Under the pieces are notes generated by a model. The model did not search any database, was not told where the DNA came from, and saw only the letters and a program-made list of their open reading frames with translations. From assembly GCA_017303675.1 (NCBI GenBank), contig JAFLBX010000001.1, forward strand, positions 1,809,970-1,873,969: DNA of 64,000 nucleotides. The letters run 5' to 3'. Shown here one piece after another: positions 18,834 to 27,796 of this stretch. The stretch's first letter is position 1. Every line of letters begins with the position of its first letter. The stretch is from Ignavibacteria bacterium (lineage in GTDB: Bacteria; Bacteroidota; Ignavibacteria; Tepidaquicellales; OLB5). Position numbers and translations under genes: made by a program.

Positions 18834-18912
18834 AATTATCACCAAGCTCCGTAGGAGCGATATGTTTGTAGAATGGAATAAACCGCATTAATGAGCTCCG
18901 TAGGAGCGATAT
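18834..18912 (+). repeat. 79-bp direct repeat, copy 2
   Basis: Exact copy of 18613-18691 at an offset of 221 bases. The sequences diverge immediately after the second GCTCCGTAGGAGCGATAT unit. Confidence 0.9.
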
Positions 18913-19331
18913 GTTTATAAAATTAAATAACAAGCTATGGCACACAAACAAATTCAACAACAATTCTCAAAACAAATTATTCCAAAATCAATTATTCATA
19001 ATGAGAAAATCTAAAGTCCTAAAATTTCAACACAGTTGCAAAATGAATATTCATAATGAAACTTGTTTCAAGATGAATAAATTCATTTTGAGAAAGTTTC
19101 ACTTTCAAATAATAAGCTGTTTTCGCCAAAACTGCTCCCCAAAACCCGTAAAAAAAATGTTCAATTTTTCATAATGAGAAAAACTTAAAATAGAATCCAA
19201 AATTGAATAAAAAATCATAAAAAATTTAAAAACTATATTAATAAAAATTAGATGCATCAGGGGGTAAGCCCGTTTTTCTTCATTTTTTATTCTTTAAATT
19301 ATCACGATTTTTGGAGTTAAATCAATTCTGA

Positions 19332-22298
19332 ATGCCCAGGAAAGCCATAATAAAACCAGATAAACCGGTTAAGAAAACTGCTTCAAAAACCGGTAAAAAA
19401 AGTACTGCCAAACCGGCAGGCACACGCCTGCAAAAGCACGATACTAAACAGGATTACATAGAAGTTAAAGGCGCGCGTGTTAATAATCTCAAAAACATCA
19501 GCGTTGATATTCCCCACAACAAGTTTGTGGTAGTTACCGGCTTAAGCGGCTCAGGTAAAACATCACTTGTCTTCGATACAATTTACGCCGAAGGCCAGCG
19601 CAGGTATATTGAAAGCATGTCATCTTACGCCAGGCAGTTCCTTGAGCGTATTAACAAGCCCGATGTTGATTCCATAACGGGACTCGCGCCTTCAATGGCT
19701 ATCGAAGTAAAAACCTCCTCCCGCAATCCAAGGAGCACTGTCGGCACATCAACAGAAATTTATGATTATCTCAGGCTGCTCTTTGCCAGGGCGGGTAAAA
19801 CATACAGCCCTATAAGCGGAAAAGAAGTGCAGCGTGATACAATTGAAGGGATATTAAAGTTCATCAGTACCCTTAATGATAAGATCAGGCTTTATATACT
19901 TTTCCCCATTCATACCCATGAAAAGAAATCTGTTAAGCAGGAGATCGAGAACCTGATACAAAAAGGGTTCATAAGGATATTTGACGGTAAGAGTATTATT
20001 GACCTTAACCAGGGATATGATGAAAAAAAGCTGAAGTTAAAGGATATAAAAGTTGTTGTTGACAGGCTTGTACTGAATAAAACCGATGAAGAACAGATTC
20101 AGCGGATAGCCGGCTCACTTGAACAGGCTTACGTTGAAGGTGATGGCTATTTGTTTGTTATGACGGAAAACTCTAATGAAGTAGAAAAAGAAACACACCC
20201 CGGCGCTAAAGCGCCACCCTCCCGCCAAGGCGGGATAAACTTCTCAAGAGGGGAATATAAAATCACTCCCTTCAATATGCATATGGAATCCGATGGAATC
20301 AGGTTCGAAGAACCTGAGCCGCTGATGTTCTCCTTCAATAATCCGATTGGCGCTTGCCCAAAGTGTCAGGGCTTCGGTGAGACCATTGATATAGATGAGA
20401 ACCTTGTTGTGCCGGACAGGAACAAATCAATCTTTCAGAATGCTATACACCCTTTTTCAACTCCAAAACACAGCAAACATTTAAGCGATCTTATCTTTGA
20501 AGGAAAGAAAAATGATGTGCGTGTTCATGTTCCTTTTAAAGATCTAACCAAAGAAGAAGTTGATAAGGTTTATAAAGGCATGGGTGAGTATATCGGTATA
20601 AATAAGTTCTTCAGGATGGTTGAGCGTGAAGCTGCATATAAGATACATTACCGCGTACTGCTGAGCCGCTACCGCGCGTACACAAAGTGCACGGAGTGTG
20701 AAGGCTCACGCCTGCGCAAAGAAGCGCTTTATGTTAAAGTTGCAGGCAAAACCATCAAAGACCTGGTTCAAAGCAGCATCGAAGAGCTGTATTACTTCTT
20801 TAATGATGTAAAGCTTGATAAAATGCAGGCTGAAATTGCCGGAAGGATACTTGAGGAAATACGGAACAGGCTTAAATACCTGTTCGAAGTAGGGCTTGGT
20901 TACCTGACAATTGACAGGCTCACCAGCACACTCTCAGGCGGCGAAAGCCAGCGAATAAATCTCGCAACTTCGCTCGGTTCATCGCTTGTCGGTTCCATTT
21001 ACGTTTTGGATGAGCCAAGTGTAGGCCTGCACCCTCGCGATAATGAGCGCCTGATAAGGATACTGAAATCACTCCGTGATATCGGTAACTCTGTAATAGT
21101 TGTTGAACATGACCCCGATATGATAAACTCAAGTGATTATATAATTGATATTGGACCTAAGGCGGGTGAGCTTGGCGGTGAAGTTGTATTTGCAGGTGAT
21201 ATCAGTGAAATCGCAGCTTCAAAGGAATCACTAACTGCAAAATACCTTACCGGTAAAATGAAAATTGAACTGCCTGCAAGAAGAAGGGCAGTGAACGGGC
21301 ATGTTATTTCCATAAGGGGTGCATCTGAAAATAATTTAAAAGACCTGAATGTAGATATTCCGTTAGGCGTATTTGTTTGTATTACGGGCGTCAGCGGTTC
21401 GGGTAAATCAACCCTGATAAGCGATATACTTTACGGCGCTATAAAAAAACGGCTTGAAGGAATATATAATGAGAAGATTGGACAGTACCGTGAAATCACG
21501 GGGCATCAGCATATCAATGCTATTGAGCTTGTTGACCAGACACCGTTAGGCCGCTCACCCCGTTCAAACCCAGTGACCTACATGAAGATCTTCGATCTGA
21601 TAAGGGATGTTTACGGCAGCTTGCCTGCAAGCAAGCTGCGGGGATTTTCAGCGGGTAACTTCTCATTCAATGTGCCCGGCGGCAGGTGTGAAACCTGCGA
21701 AGGCTCAGGTGTAATTAAAATTGCTATGCAGTTCATGGCTGATATTTATCTTGAGTGCGATGTATGCAAAGGCAAACGTTACAAAAGCGAGATACTGGAA
21801 GCTGAATATAAAGGCAAGAATATAAGCGACGTGCTGCAGTTAAGCATAACAGAAGCAATCGCATTCTTTAAGGAATTTCCGCGCATCACCGCCAAGCTTA
21901 AGATACTTGATGATGTGGGACTTGGCTACCTGCGGCTGGGGCAATCAGCCACAACGCTCTCAGGCGGTGAAGCGCAAAGAATTAAGCTTGCTTTCCACCT
22001 CTCATTCCAAACAGCGGGCGAAAAGACCCTCTTCATTTTTGATGAACCAACCACAGGTTTACACCTGTATGATATATCAAAGCTTCTAAAGTGTTTTAAT
22101 GAGCTTATTGCCAAGGGTAATTCAGTAGTTGTTGTAGAACACAACCTTGAGGTCATTAAGTGTGCTGATTATATTATTGATATCGGACCTGATAGCGGTA
22201 ACCGCGGCGGCGAGGTTGTTGCAAAAGGTACTCCCGAAGAAGTAGCCAAGTGTAAAAATTCATTTACTGCCGGATTTTTGAAGAAGATGCTGAAGTGA
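19332..22298 (+). CDS. uvrA: UvrABC excinuclease subunit A, with an N-terminal extension and a repeat-derived insert
   Basis: This is the damage-recognition ATPase of nucleotide excision repair. Two ABC modules are complete: Walker A GLSGSGKT (70-77) and GVSGSGKS, and signatures LSGGESQR and LSGGEAQR. Zinc-type CxxC pairs are CPKC, CTEC, CETC and CDVC. The protein is 988 residues, longer than the usual roughly 940. Two causes are visible. One is a Lys-rich lead of about 40 residues before [16 protein letters not shown]. The other is residues about 288-308 ([21 protein letters not shown]), encoded by a palindromic repeat cluster at 20193-20253. The frame is intact, so the protein is probably functional. 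Confidence 0.96.
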   Translation: MPRKAIIKPDKPVKKTASKTGKKSTAKPAGTRLQKHDTKQDYIEVKGARVNNLKNISVDIPHNKFVVVTGLSGSGKTSLVFDTIYAEGQRRYIESMSSYARQFLERINKPDVDSITGLAPSMAIEVKTSSRNPRSTVGTSTEIYDYLRLLFARAGKTYSPISGKEVQRDTIEGILKFISTLNDKIRLYILFPIHTHEKKSVKQEIENLIQKGFIRIFDGKSIIDLNQGYDEKKLKLKDIKVVVDRLVLNKTDEEQIQRIAGSLEQAYVEGDGYLFVMTENSNEVEKETHPGAKAPPSRQGGINFSRGEYKITPFNMHMESDGIRFEEPEPLMFSFNNPIGACPKCQGFGETIDIDENLVVPDRNKSIFQNAIHPFSTPKHSKHLSDLIFEGKKNDVRVHVPFKDLTKEEVDKVYKGMGEYIGINKFFRMVEREAAYKIHYRVLLSRYRAYTKCTECEGSRLRKEALYVKVAGKTIKDLVQSSIEELYYFFNDVKLDKMQAEIAGRILEEIRNRLKYLFEVGLGYLTIDRLTSTLSGGESQRINLATSLGSSLVGSIYVLDEPSVGLHPRDNERLIRILKSLRDIGNSVIVVEHDPDMINSSDYIIDIGPKAGELGGEVVFAGDISEIAASKESLTAKYLTGKMKIELPARRRAVNGHVISIRGASENNLKDLNVDIPLGVFVCITGVSGSGKSTLISDILYGAIKKRLEGIYNEKIGQYREITGHQHINAIELVDQTPLGRSPRSNPVTYMKIFDLIRDVYGSLPASKLRGFSAGNFSFNVPGGRCETCEGSGVIKIAMQFMADIYLECDVCKGKRYKSEILEAEYKGKNISDVLQLSITEAIAFFKEFPRITAKLKILDDVGLGYLRLGQSATTLSGGEAQRIKLAFHLSFQTAGEKTLFIFDEPTTGLHLYDISKLLKCFNELIAKGNSVVVVEHNLEVIKCADYIIDIGPDSGNRGGEVVAKGTPEEVAKCKNSFTAGFLKKMLK
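20193..20253. repeat. Palindromic repeat element inserted in frame in uvrA
   Basis: The segment contains the dyads GGCGCTAAAGCGCC (20202-20215) and CCCGCCAAGGCGGG (20221-20234), then CTCAAGAGGGG. The second dyad is identical to the intergenic palindrome at 16765-16778. The segment lies between the family-conserved GYLFVMTE and YKITPFN blocks and adds about 20 residues without shifting the frame. Confidence 0.8.
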
Positions 22299-22631
22299 GG
22301 TATACATTTTGTTCGTGTCAGTTTTGTTCGTGTCAGTTCCTCAGAACTGACACATTTTTCGTCAGGATTGAGGACCTGACAAAAACATAAATAGCCACTC
22401 TCCCCCTAATAGTGGGAGCTGGAGGGGGGTAAAATATTAAATAAAATATTTGCCACGACCTTTAGGTCGTGGATAACTTTTTTGTAAAATTAGGGCTTTA
22501 GCCCCTAATTAATTTTTTAAAGTTTCCCAAACTGGAGTTTGGGAAACAGAAAACAAATTCTTCAGATCTTTTTACTAATGCTCCTCATTGAAAAGTTGTA
22601 ATACGGATTTTGAAAACGCCCTTGAAACAAG
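22299..22631. repeat. Palindrome cluster downstream of uvrA
   Basis: No gene is seen in these 333 bases, but they pack at least five unrelated dyads: GTGTCAGTTC/GAACTGACAC, GTCAGG...CCTGAC, CTCCCCCTAATAGTGGGAG, CCACGACCTTTAGGTCGTGG, TTAGGGGCTAAAGCCC-type, and TTTCCCAAACTGGAGTTTGGGAAA. The CTCCCCC unit with its trailing TGGAGGGGGT recurs inverted at 32396-32432. Confidence 0.8.
22330..22360 (+). terminator. Probable uvrA terminator
   Basis: A perfect GTGTCAGTTC/GAACTGACAC stem with a four-base loop is followed by ATTTTTC, about 32 bases after the uvrA stop. It could also be a repeat unit doing this job. Confidence 0.6.
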
Positions 22632-23495
22632 CTACATCTTATTCAGCTCCTCATGCAGCAGATTCACCTCGTTCCTTAAAAAATTTACGTCTTCATCAAG
22701 GAAGTGCCGGGCCAATTGACGGGCGCGTTTAACGGAGTTCATGTTAATTTCTGATGTGATCAGATCCTCATCAAAGAATTTCGCTACCTTATCAACATTA
22801 CCAAATGGATCTACTATTTCGCTTCCGCCCCAGAAATTCACGCCGTCCTCATATCCAACCCTGTTGCAGAATACAAGGTATAATGAAAGGAGTCTTGCAT
22901 ATGCCTTATGCTGCTCTGAATTTATTTCGTAATTCTTAAGTATCTTGCTTTTTGAGTTCAGTGCAAGCCTTGTTGGTGATACGGCGATACCGATTATCAG
23001 CTTAGCCCCTTTTAATGCCTGAAGCAGCGGCAGTGAAATATGCCAGAGGTCTTCGCATACCAGCAAGCCAAGCTTACCGAACTTTGTATCATGCACATCA
23101 GCCTGCCTGCCGCGGGAGAAGTATCTTATTTCTTCGAACATGCCGTAATCAGGCGGGTAAACTTTCTTATGTGTGAACTGAAGCCTGCCGGCTTCGAAGT
23201 AAAACGCGGAATTGAATATCCCGTAATTATCGTCCTCTTCAATTCCCCCGCATACGATTGTGATCTTCTTTGATCTCTGCCTTAACGGCTCAAGCAGCTT
23301 GCTTGTGTATGGATTCAGCGCCATCTCCAAGTTCAGATCTTTAACTGAATATCCCGTTAATGAAAGCTCAGGGAATACAACTATATCTGATCTTTTGGCA
23401 ATAGCCTTATCAATATACTTTAAATGAAGCTTTATGTTCTTTTCAATATCACCCAGTACCGGTGATATTTGAGCGCACGATACTTTGAATTTCAT
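22632..23495 (-). CDS. Carbon-nitrogen hydrolase (nitrilase superfamily)
   Basis: The Glu-Lys-Cys catalytic triad is visible: Glu43 in VVFPELSLTGYS, Lys111 in THKKVYPPDYG and Cys147 in LLVCEDLWH. These motifs resemble the glutaminase domain of glutamine-dependent NAD synthetases. Here the protein is 287 residues with no synthetase domain, so it is a stand-alone amidase. The substrate is unknown. It is monocistronic by spacing; the gene to its right is also on the minus strand but 107 bases away. Confidence 0.85.
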   Translation of the reverse strand: MKFKVSCAQISPVLGDIEKNIKLHLKYIDKAIAKRSDIVVFPELSLTGYSVKDLNLEMALNPYTSKLLEPLRQRSKKITIVCGGIEEDDNYGIFNSAFYFEAGRLQFTHKKVYPPDYGMFEEIRYFSRGRQADVHDTKFGKLGLLVCEDLWHISLPLLQALKGAKLIIGIAVSPTRLALNSKSKILKNYEINSEQHKAYARLLSLYLVFCNRVGYEDGVNFWGGSEIVDPFGNVDKVAKFFDEDLITSEINMNSVKRARQLARHFLDEDVNFLRNEVNLLHEELNKM

Positions 23496-23602
23496 ATGTT
23501 CTTATTATATGTACAAATATACTTTATACCCACAAATATACTTATATGTACTATGATTTGAAATCAATGTTCTTTAACATAATACAGCAGTGGAGCAGTT
23601 TT

Positions 23603-24454
23603 TTAATTTTTGCCTGCAAACAATATTCTGATCGCACCGGATATCTTCAGGTTTATTTTAAGCCATAAAAGCAAAAGGCTTCTGCCGAAGTGTTTTTCAA
23701 AATACTTCGCGCAGTCATCGTTCCAAATCCTTATCATGTTAGCCCGGTCTTTTTTAATGCTGGCGCCATGCTCGTGGGTAACAACAGAAGAGGGGAGAAG
23801 CCGAATTTTAGACCCTGAATCATAAACCTTTTTACACAGGTCAACATCATTAAAGAACATTCTGAAGCGCTCATCCATATTACCTGTTTTGGCCAGAAGC
23901 TCAGCGCGTATCATGAATGCAGCAGCCATAGGCTGCTCAATATCCTGTTCAAGTGAATAGTCCAGGTATTTCGCTTTCCATGAGCCAAATAGTTTTGTAT
24001 TGGGGAAAATGTATGCAAGCAGACTGAACTCACAGAACATTCGCCAGTAAGTTGGAAAGTTTCTGACGGAATACTGAATGCTGCCATCAGGATTTTTCAT
24101 CAATGGCGCGCATGCCCCGTAGGTTGGATTGGATTCCAGAAAATCATACATCACTTTGATGCTGTTTTTTTCCAAAACTGTATCCGGGTTCAATAGTAAC
24201 ACATATTTACCCTCCGATAATTTTATTCCCTGGTTTACAGCCTTTGTGTAACCAAGATTTTCGGGATTCTTAACCGTATTAAGTTTTGGGAAGTTGATCT
24301 TATTCACAAGCTCAAAGGAATTATCAGAGGAATTATTATCAATTATGATCAATTCCGTGTTAAGGTTTCCGGATGCATCAATTACTGAATTTATGCACTT
24401 CACAATTTCATCAGCGCTGTTCCAGGTTACTATTATTACCGAAATATCTTTCAT
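23603..24454 (-). CDS. Family 2 glycosyltransferase (rhamnosyltransferase-like)
   Basis: The GT-A fold starts with ISVIIVTWNSADEIVKCINSV. It then shows the acidic LLNPDTVLE (DxD equivalent, about residues 91-99) and FRMFFNDVDLCKKVYDSG (about 200-217), typical of WbbL-like GT2 enzymes. These add sugars to surface polysaccharides at the cytoplasmic side of the membrane. No other polysaccharide genes flank it, so the acceptor is unknown. Length (283) is normal. Confidence 0.85.
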   Translation of the reverse strand: MKDISVIIVTWNSADEIVKCINSVIDASGNLNTELIIIDNNSSDNSFELVNKINFPKLNTVKNPENLGYTKAVNQGIKLSEGKYVLLLNPDTVLEKNSIKVMYDFLESNPTYGACAPLMKNPDGSIQYSVRNFPTYWRMFCEFSLLAYIFPNTKLFGSWKAKYLDYSLEQDIEQPMAAAFMIRAELLAKTGNMDERFRMFFNDVDLCKKVYDSGSKIRLLPSSVVTHEHGASIKKDRANMIRIWNDDCAKYFEKHFGRSLLLLWLKINLKISGAIRILFAGKN

Positions 24455-24684
24455 GTGAGGTACTAACTTAATTTAAAAAGTGAAATAATGAAACAGCGAA
24501 AAAGATAAATAGCGGGATGGTAAGATAGTGAATTAATAAAATCCTGAATCAGGGCACAAATTATCCAATACTTAAAAAACGGGAAAGACCAAAGTTTCAC
24601 AAATTCACCATATCGCTATTTCACGGTTATTTGAATTGTAACTCTATGCAATAATGAATAATTTGCCAAAATTAACTGATAATT
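24455..24684. repeat. Intergenic region with AGTGAAATA-type repeats
   Basis: Copies of AAGTGAAATAATGAAACAGCG and AAATAGCG...GATAGTGAATTAA face an inverted CACCATATCGCTATTTCAC at 24606-24624. The pair could form a long imperfect hairpin between divergently transcribed genes. No gene is seen. Confidence 0.5.
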
Positions 24685-25542
24685 ATGCCAAATACATCTA
24701 AAAAGAAAAATATTTATTCAGGGAAATCACCCAAAAGCTTTAAATTCAAACATATAATTTACAAAAAAGAGGGCTATAAAGCTCTCATTACCATAAACAG
24801 GGTTAAGGTTCTTAACTGTCTGGATTTAACAACCATCCATGAGCTAACCGCTGCATTCAAGGATGCTTCGTGGGATGATAATATTGCCGTCATAATACTC
24901 ACCGGTGCCGGCAAACAGGCCTTTTCAACCGGGGCTGACCTGAACGAGCAGCAGGAGTATTTTCTGGGCAACCCGAATGATTATTATAAATGGATGTATG
25001 AATTTATCCAGCTTCACGAAGTGATGCGCAATGTTGGCAAGCCAACAATTGCCAGGCTCAACGGTATAGTTGTTGGCGGCGGTAACGAGCTTAACATGAG
25101 CTGTGACCTTGCTATAGCTGCAGATCATATCTACATCAGGCAGGTTGGCGCAGCAAGAGGCAGCGTAGCTGCCGCAGGTGCAACTCAGTTTTTACCTATT
25201 ATGGTTGGCGATAGACGCGCCCGTGAAATATTATTCCTTTGTGAAGAGATACCTGCTGCAAAAGCGCTGGAGTGGGGACTTGTTAACCAGGTTGTTCCTT
25301 ACGAAAAATTAGATGAAGCAGTTGAGATCATGGCAAAGAAGCTTTATAACAAGCTGCCTGAGTGCCTAAGATATACAAAGCAGCAATTGAACTTCTGGCG
25401 TGATCTTTCATGGCATACAACTATTGGACATGCCCGTGACTGGCTCTCACTTCATAACCTGAGCGGAGAAGTAAAAGAAGGCATCAGCGCATTTAACCGG
25501 AAACGCGGAGTGAACTATAAAAAAGTCCGAAAAACCAAGTAA
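24685..25542 (+). CDS. Enoyl-CoA hydratase/isomerase family protein
   Basis: A crotonase fold with both oxyanion-hole segments: AFSTGADLNE (about residues 74-83) and LNGIVVGGGNELNMSCDLAIAAD (about 128-150). A GAARGSVAAAGATQFLP helix follows where hydratases place a catalytic Glu. Here that position is not clearly a Glu, so the precise reaction (hydratase, isomerase or another crotonase) is open. About 28 basic residues precede the domain. It ends 17 bases before the first P-loop/TPR gene and may be co-transcribed with it. Confidence 0.8.
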   Translation: MPNTSKKKNIYSGKSPKSFKFKHIIYKKEGYKALITINRVKVLNCLDLTTIHELTAAFKDASWDDNIAVIILTGAGKQAFSTGADLNEQQEYFLGNPNDYYKWMYEFIQLHEVMRNVGKPTIARLNGIVVGGGNELNMSCDLAIAADHIYIRQVGAARGSVAAAGATQFLPIMVGDRRAREILFLCEEIPAAKALEWGLVNQVVPYEKLDEAVEIMAKKLYNKLPECLRYTKQQLNFWRDLSWHTTIGHARDWLSLHNLSGEVKEGISAFNRKRGVNYKKVRKTK

Positions 25543-25559
25543 GCTTATTTTATTTTAAA

Positions 25560-27761
25560 ATGGACCTGACAGTTTTATTAACTATTATCGGAATAATAGT
25601 AACAGTCGCTGCTCCTGCTGCCGGCTATTTGATCAAACAGAGAAAAGAATATACTAATTATTACTCTGTTATCTGGAAAAGTACGGCTAAGCTTAAACCT
25701 AAAGACCTGCTTGGAGAACGCCCCTGCGAAGATTATTACCTTAGAAGAAATGTTGATGATGTCATTCAGAATTCGCTGCAGTCAAATAAAAATGTTCTTA
25801 TTATCGGTCAGCCTTTAAGCGGAAAAACCAGGGCTGTATATAATGCGTTAACAACTTCTAAAAAAAAGTTTTATTTACTGGTGCCAAGATGTGTTCCGAT
25901 GCCTGTTTTCCAGGTACCGCCCGATTATTTTTTCAAAAAAAATAAAATAATTTTTATTGACGATCTGCAGCATTACATAGAAAAACAGGATAACTATCAC
26001 TTACTTTTCAAATATGCGCAAATAAATAATCTGCCTGTAATTGCTGCCTGTCATTCAGGCAAAGAATTTACAAAAGTAAAAAACAAACTCACTGAACAGA
26101 ATCTTAATATTGATATTATTTTTGGCTCAGGTGCAGCTGAAGTTGAAAAAATACCGGCAGAAACAGGTAAAAAGGTGGCAGAAAGTCTTGGAATGAAATG
26201 GGACAGCATTAAGTTCAACGGCACAGTGGGCTCTATTTTTATGAAGCTGAGCGAAATGGAAAGAAGATTTGATACATGTGATATTGTGGAAAAAACTATT
26301 TTGAGGATATTAAGAAATCTTTACCTTGCCGGAATTTACGAAGAAAATAATATAATCAGGACTCACTGGATAAAAACTGCCGCTGCGCGGCTTGAGTTAT
26401 CGGCTAAGGAATTTGAATGGGCCGGCTGGTTTAAATCACTGGAAGAAAAAGAATTCCTGAAAGTGCTGCCGGGATCAAAGTTATTGGTCGAGGACGCTTA
26501 TTTAGTGCATGTTATAAAACCTGAATCAGATACCCCTTTACTTACTATTCTTCATACTGAAGTTGAAACTTTCAGTGATGACCCCGAAGTGCTGCAGCTT
26601 ACCGGTGAAACTATTTACAATTTCGCTCTTGATGACCCTCAATTTCTTGAGTTTATGACCCTTGCAATTGCAGCGTTTAAAAAAGAGCTGCTGCTTCTCA
26701 GTGGAACAGATAAAATAAATCAGCTGAAGAAGGTTAAATATTCACTTGGACAGGCATATTTTAATCTTTCGCAATCTGTTGAAACAAAAGAAAATTCCAT
26801 TACTGCTATTTCTTATTTTAACGAATTGTTAGTGCATGTAACAAGGGATGCTGAACCTTACGAATACGCCAGAATTAAAATGAAGCTGGGCGATGTTTAC
26901 AGGTTCCTCTCATTTGTAGATGATATAGGTACAAATTGCAGGAATGCAATTTCGGCATATAATGAGGCTCTTGAGATCTTTACAATTGAAACCAATCCAC
27001 TGGATCTTGCAATTACATACAACAATCTTGGCAGCGCATATGGTTTACTTTCAGAATCAGGCGATCCAGTAGAAAATTGCAAACGCTCTCTGGAAGCATT
27101 CAGCGAAGCCCGCAAGGTTAAAGATAAAACCGGCTATCCTCCTAATGACGCTTTTACTAAGTTTAATACAGCAAATACATATATGTATCTCTCAGGATTT
27201 GAAGAAAAGGAAAAGAACCTGCTCGAAGCCATTAGACTGTTTAATGAATACCTTGATTCTGAGGCAATCAGGAAATCAGCCAGGAATAGAGGAGGCACTC
27301 TCAATAACATGGGTTATGCTTATATGCTTCTTGCAGGCGTGGTTAATAAAAAAGAAAATCTGCTGAAAGCTCTTGAATTATTTGAAGAAGCACTAAAGAT
27401 CAGAAACAAAGAACAAATGCCCCTTGATTATACAGAAACTATGTGCAATGTGGGAGAAACATATAAGTATCTCAGCGAAGCGGAAGATGAAGAAGCTAAC
27501 CTGCTAAAGGCCAAAGATGCGCTTGAAGATGCGTTGTCACTCAAAGAAATAGAGAAACATCCGTTAACATACTCTACTATAAAATATACACTTGGGGTTG
27601 TAGTACTTAACCTGGCTGCTAAATACGGCAGCAGACAGAATGGGTTGGATTTTGATATAGGAATGAAACAGCTGCAGGAAGCTTCTGTTGCGGCTAAAGG
27701 ATACTCTGAATCTCATTATAACATGATAATTAATGAAATTGAGAAGAGAAAAACTATATAG
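25560..27761 (+). CDS. Membrane-anchored STAND-like P-loop NTPase with seven 47-residue TPR-like repeats, copy A
   Basis: Residues 3-25 form one membrane helix. A P-loop NTPase domain follows: Walker A GQPLSGKT (83-90), Walker B IIFIDDLQ (130-137) and a sensor-1-like IAACHSG (161-167). Next comes a helical segment (FNGTVGSIFMKLSEMERRF, then EKTILRILRNLYLAGIYEEN), probably a winged-helix part as in STAND NTPases. From about residue 394 there are seven units of 47 residues (YNNLGSAYGLLSES..., NCKRSLEAF..., P...), longer than canonical 34-residue TPRs. No effector domain is recognised. The next gene is a full-length paralogue of identical length. The function is unknown; ligand-sensing regulation or defence signalling is possible. 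Confidence 0.75.
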   Translation: MDLTVLLTIIGIIVTVAAPAAGYLIKQRKEYTNYYSVIWKSTAKLKPKDLLGERPCEDYYLRRNVDDVIQNSLQSNKNVLIIGQPLSGKTRAVYNALTTSKKKFYLLVPRCVPMPVFQVPPDYFFKKNKIIFIDDLQHYIEKQDNYHLLFKYAQINNLPVIAACHSGKEFTKVKNKLTEQNLNIDIIFGSGAAEVEKIPAETGKKVAESLGMKWDSIKFNGTVGSIFMKLSEMERRFDTCDIVEKTILRILRNLYLAGIYEENNIIRTHWIKTAAARLELSAKEFEWAGWFKSLEEKEFLKVLPGSKLLVEDAYLVHVIKPESDTPLLTILHTEVETFSDDPEVLQLTGETIYNFALDDPQFLEFMTLAIAAFKKELLLLSGTDKINQLKKVKYSLGQAYFNLSQSVETKENSITAISYFNELLVHVTRDAEPYEYARIKMKLGDVYRFLSFVDDIGTNCRNAISAYNEALEIFTIETNPLDLAITYNNLGSAYGLLSESGDPVENCKRSLEAFSEARKVKDKTGYPPNDAFTKFNTANTYMYLSGFEEKEKNLLEAIRLFNEYLDSEAIRKSARNRGGTLNNMGYAYMLLAGVVNKKENLLKALELFEEALKIRNKEQMPLDYTETMCNVGETYKYLSEAEDEEANLLKAKDALEDALSLKEIEKHPLTYSTIKYTLGVVVLNLAAKYGSRQNGLDFDIGMKQLQEASVAAKGYSESHYNMIINEIEKRKTI

Positions 27762-27796
27762 AACATGCACAAAACAGAATATAAAATACAGGTGAA

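Larger units (their letters stand above)
18043..19331. other. 1.3 kb gene-free, AT-rich repeat field
   Basis: I find no convincing gene here. The short frames at 18200-18445 and 18911-19174 have no family features, no ribosome binding site and very AT-driven composition. The region holds a TCATCCTGAGCGAAGCGAAGGATC unit (about 18564-18587), a 79-base exact direct repeat, two inverted copies of a CGTTGGTG hairpin, and several TTCATAATGA(GAAAA) motifs between 18985 and 19190. It looks like an accumulation site for small repeats between a T9SS gene and uvrA. Confidence 0.7.

Noticed and set aside
18613-18912. Insertion sequence bounded by the 79-bp repeats
   Set aside because: There is no transposase frame between or within the repeats; a non-autonomous element or local duplication is all that can be said.
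18911-19174. Small plus-strand open frame overlapping the second 79-bp repeat
   Set aside because: It starts inside the repeat and its composition follows the AT-rich DNA; no coding evidence.
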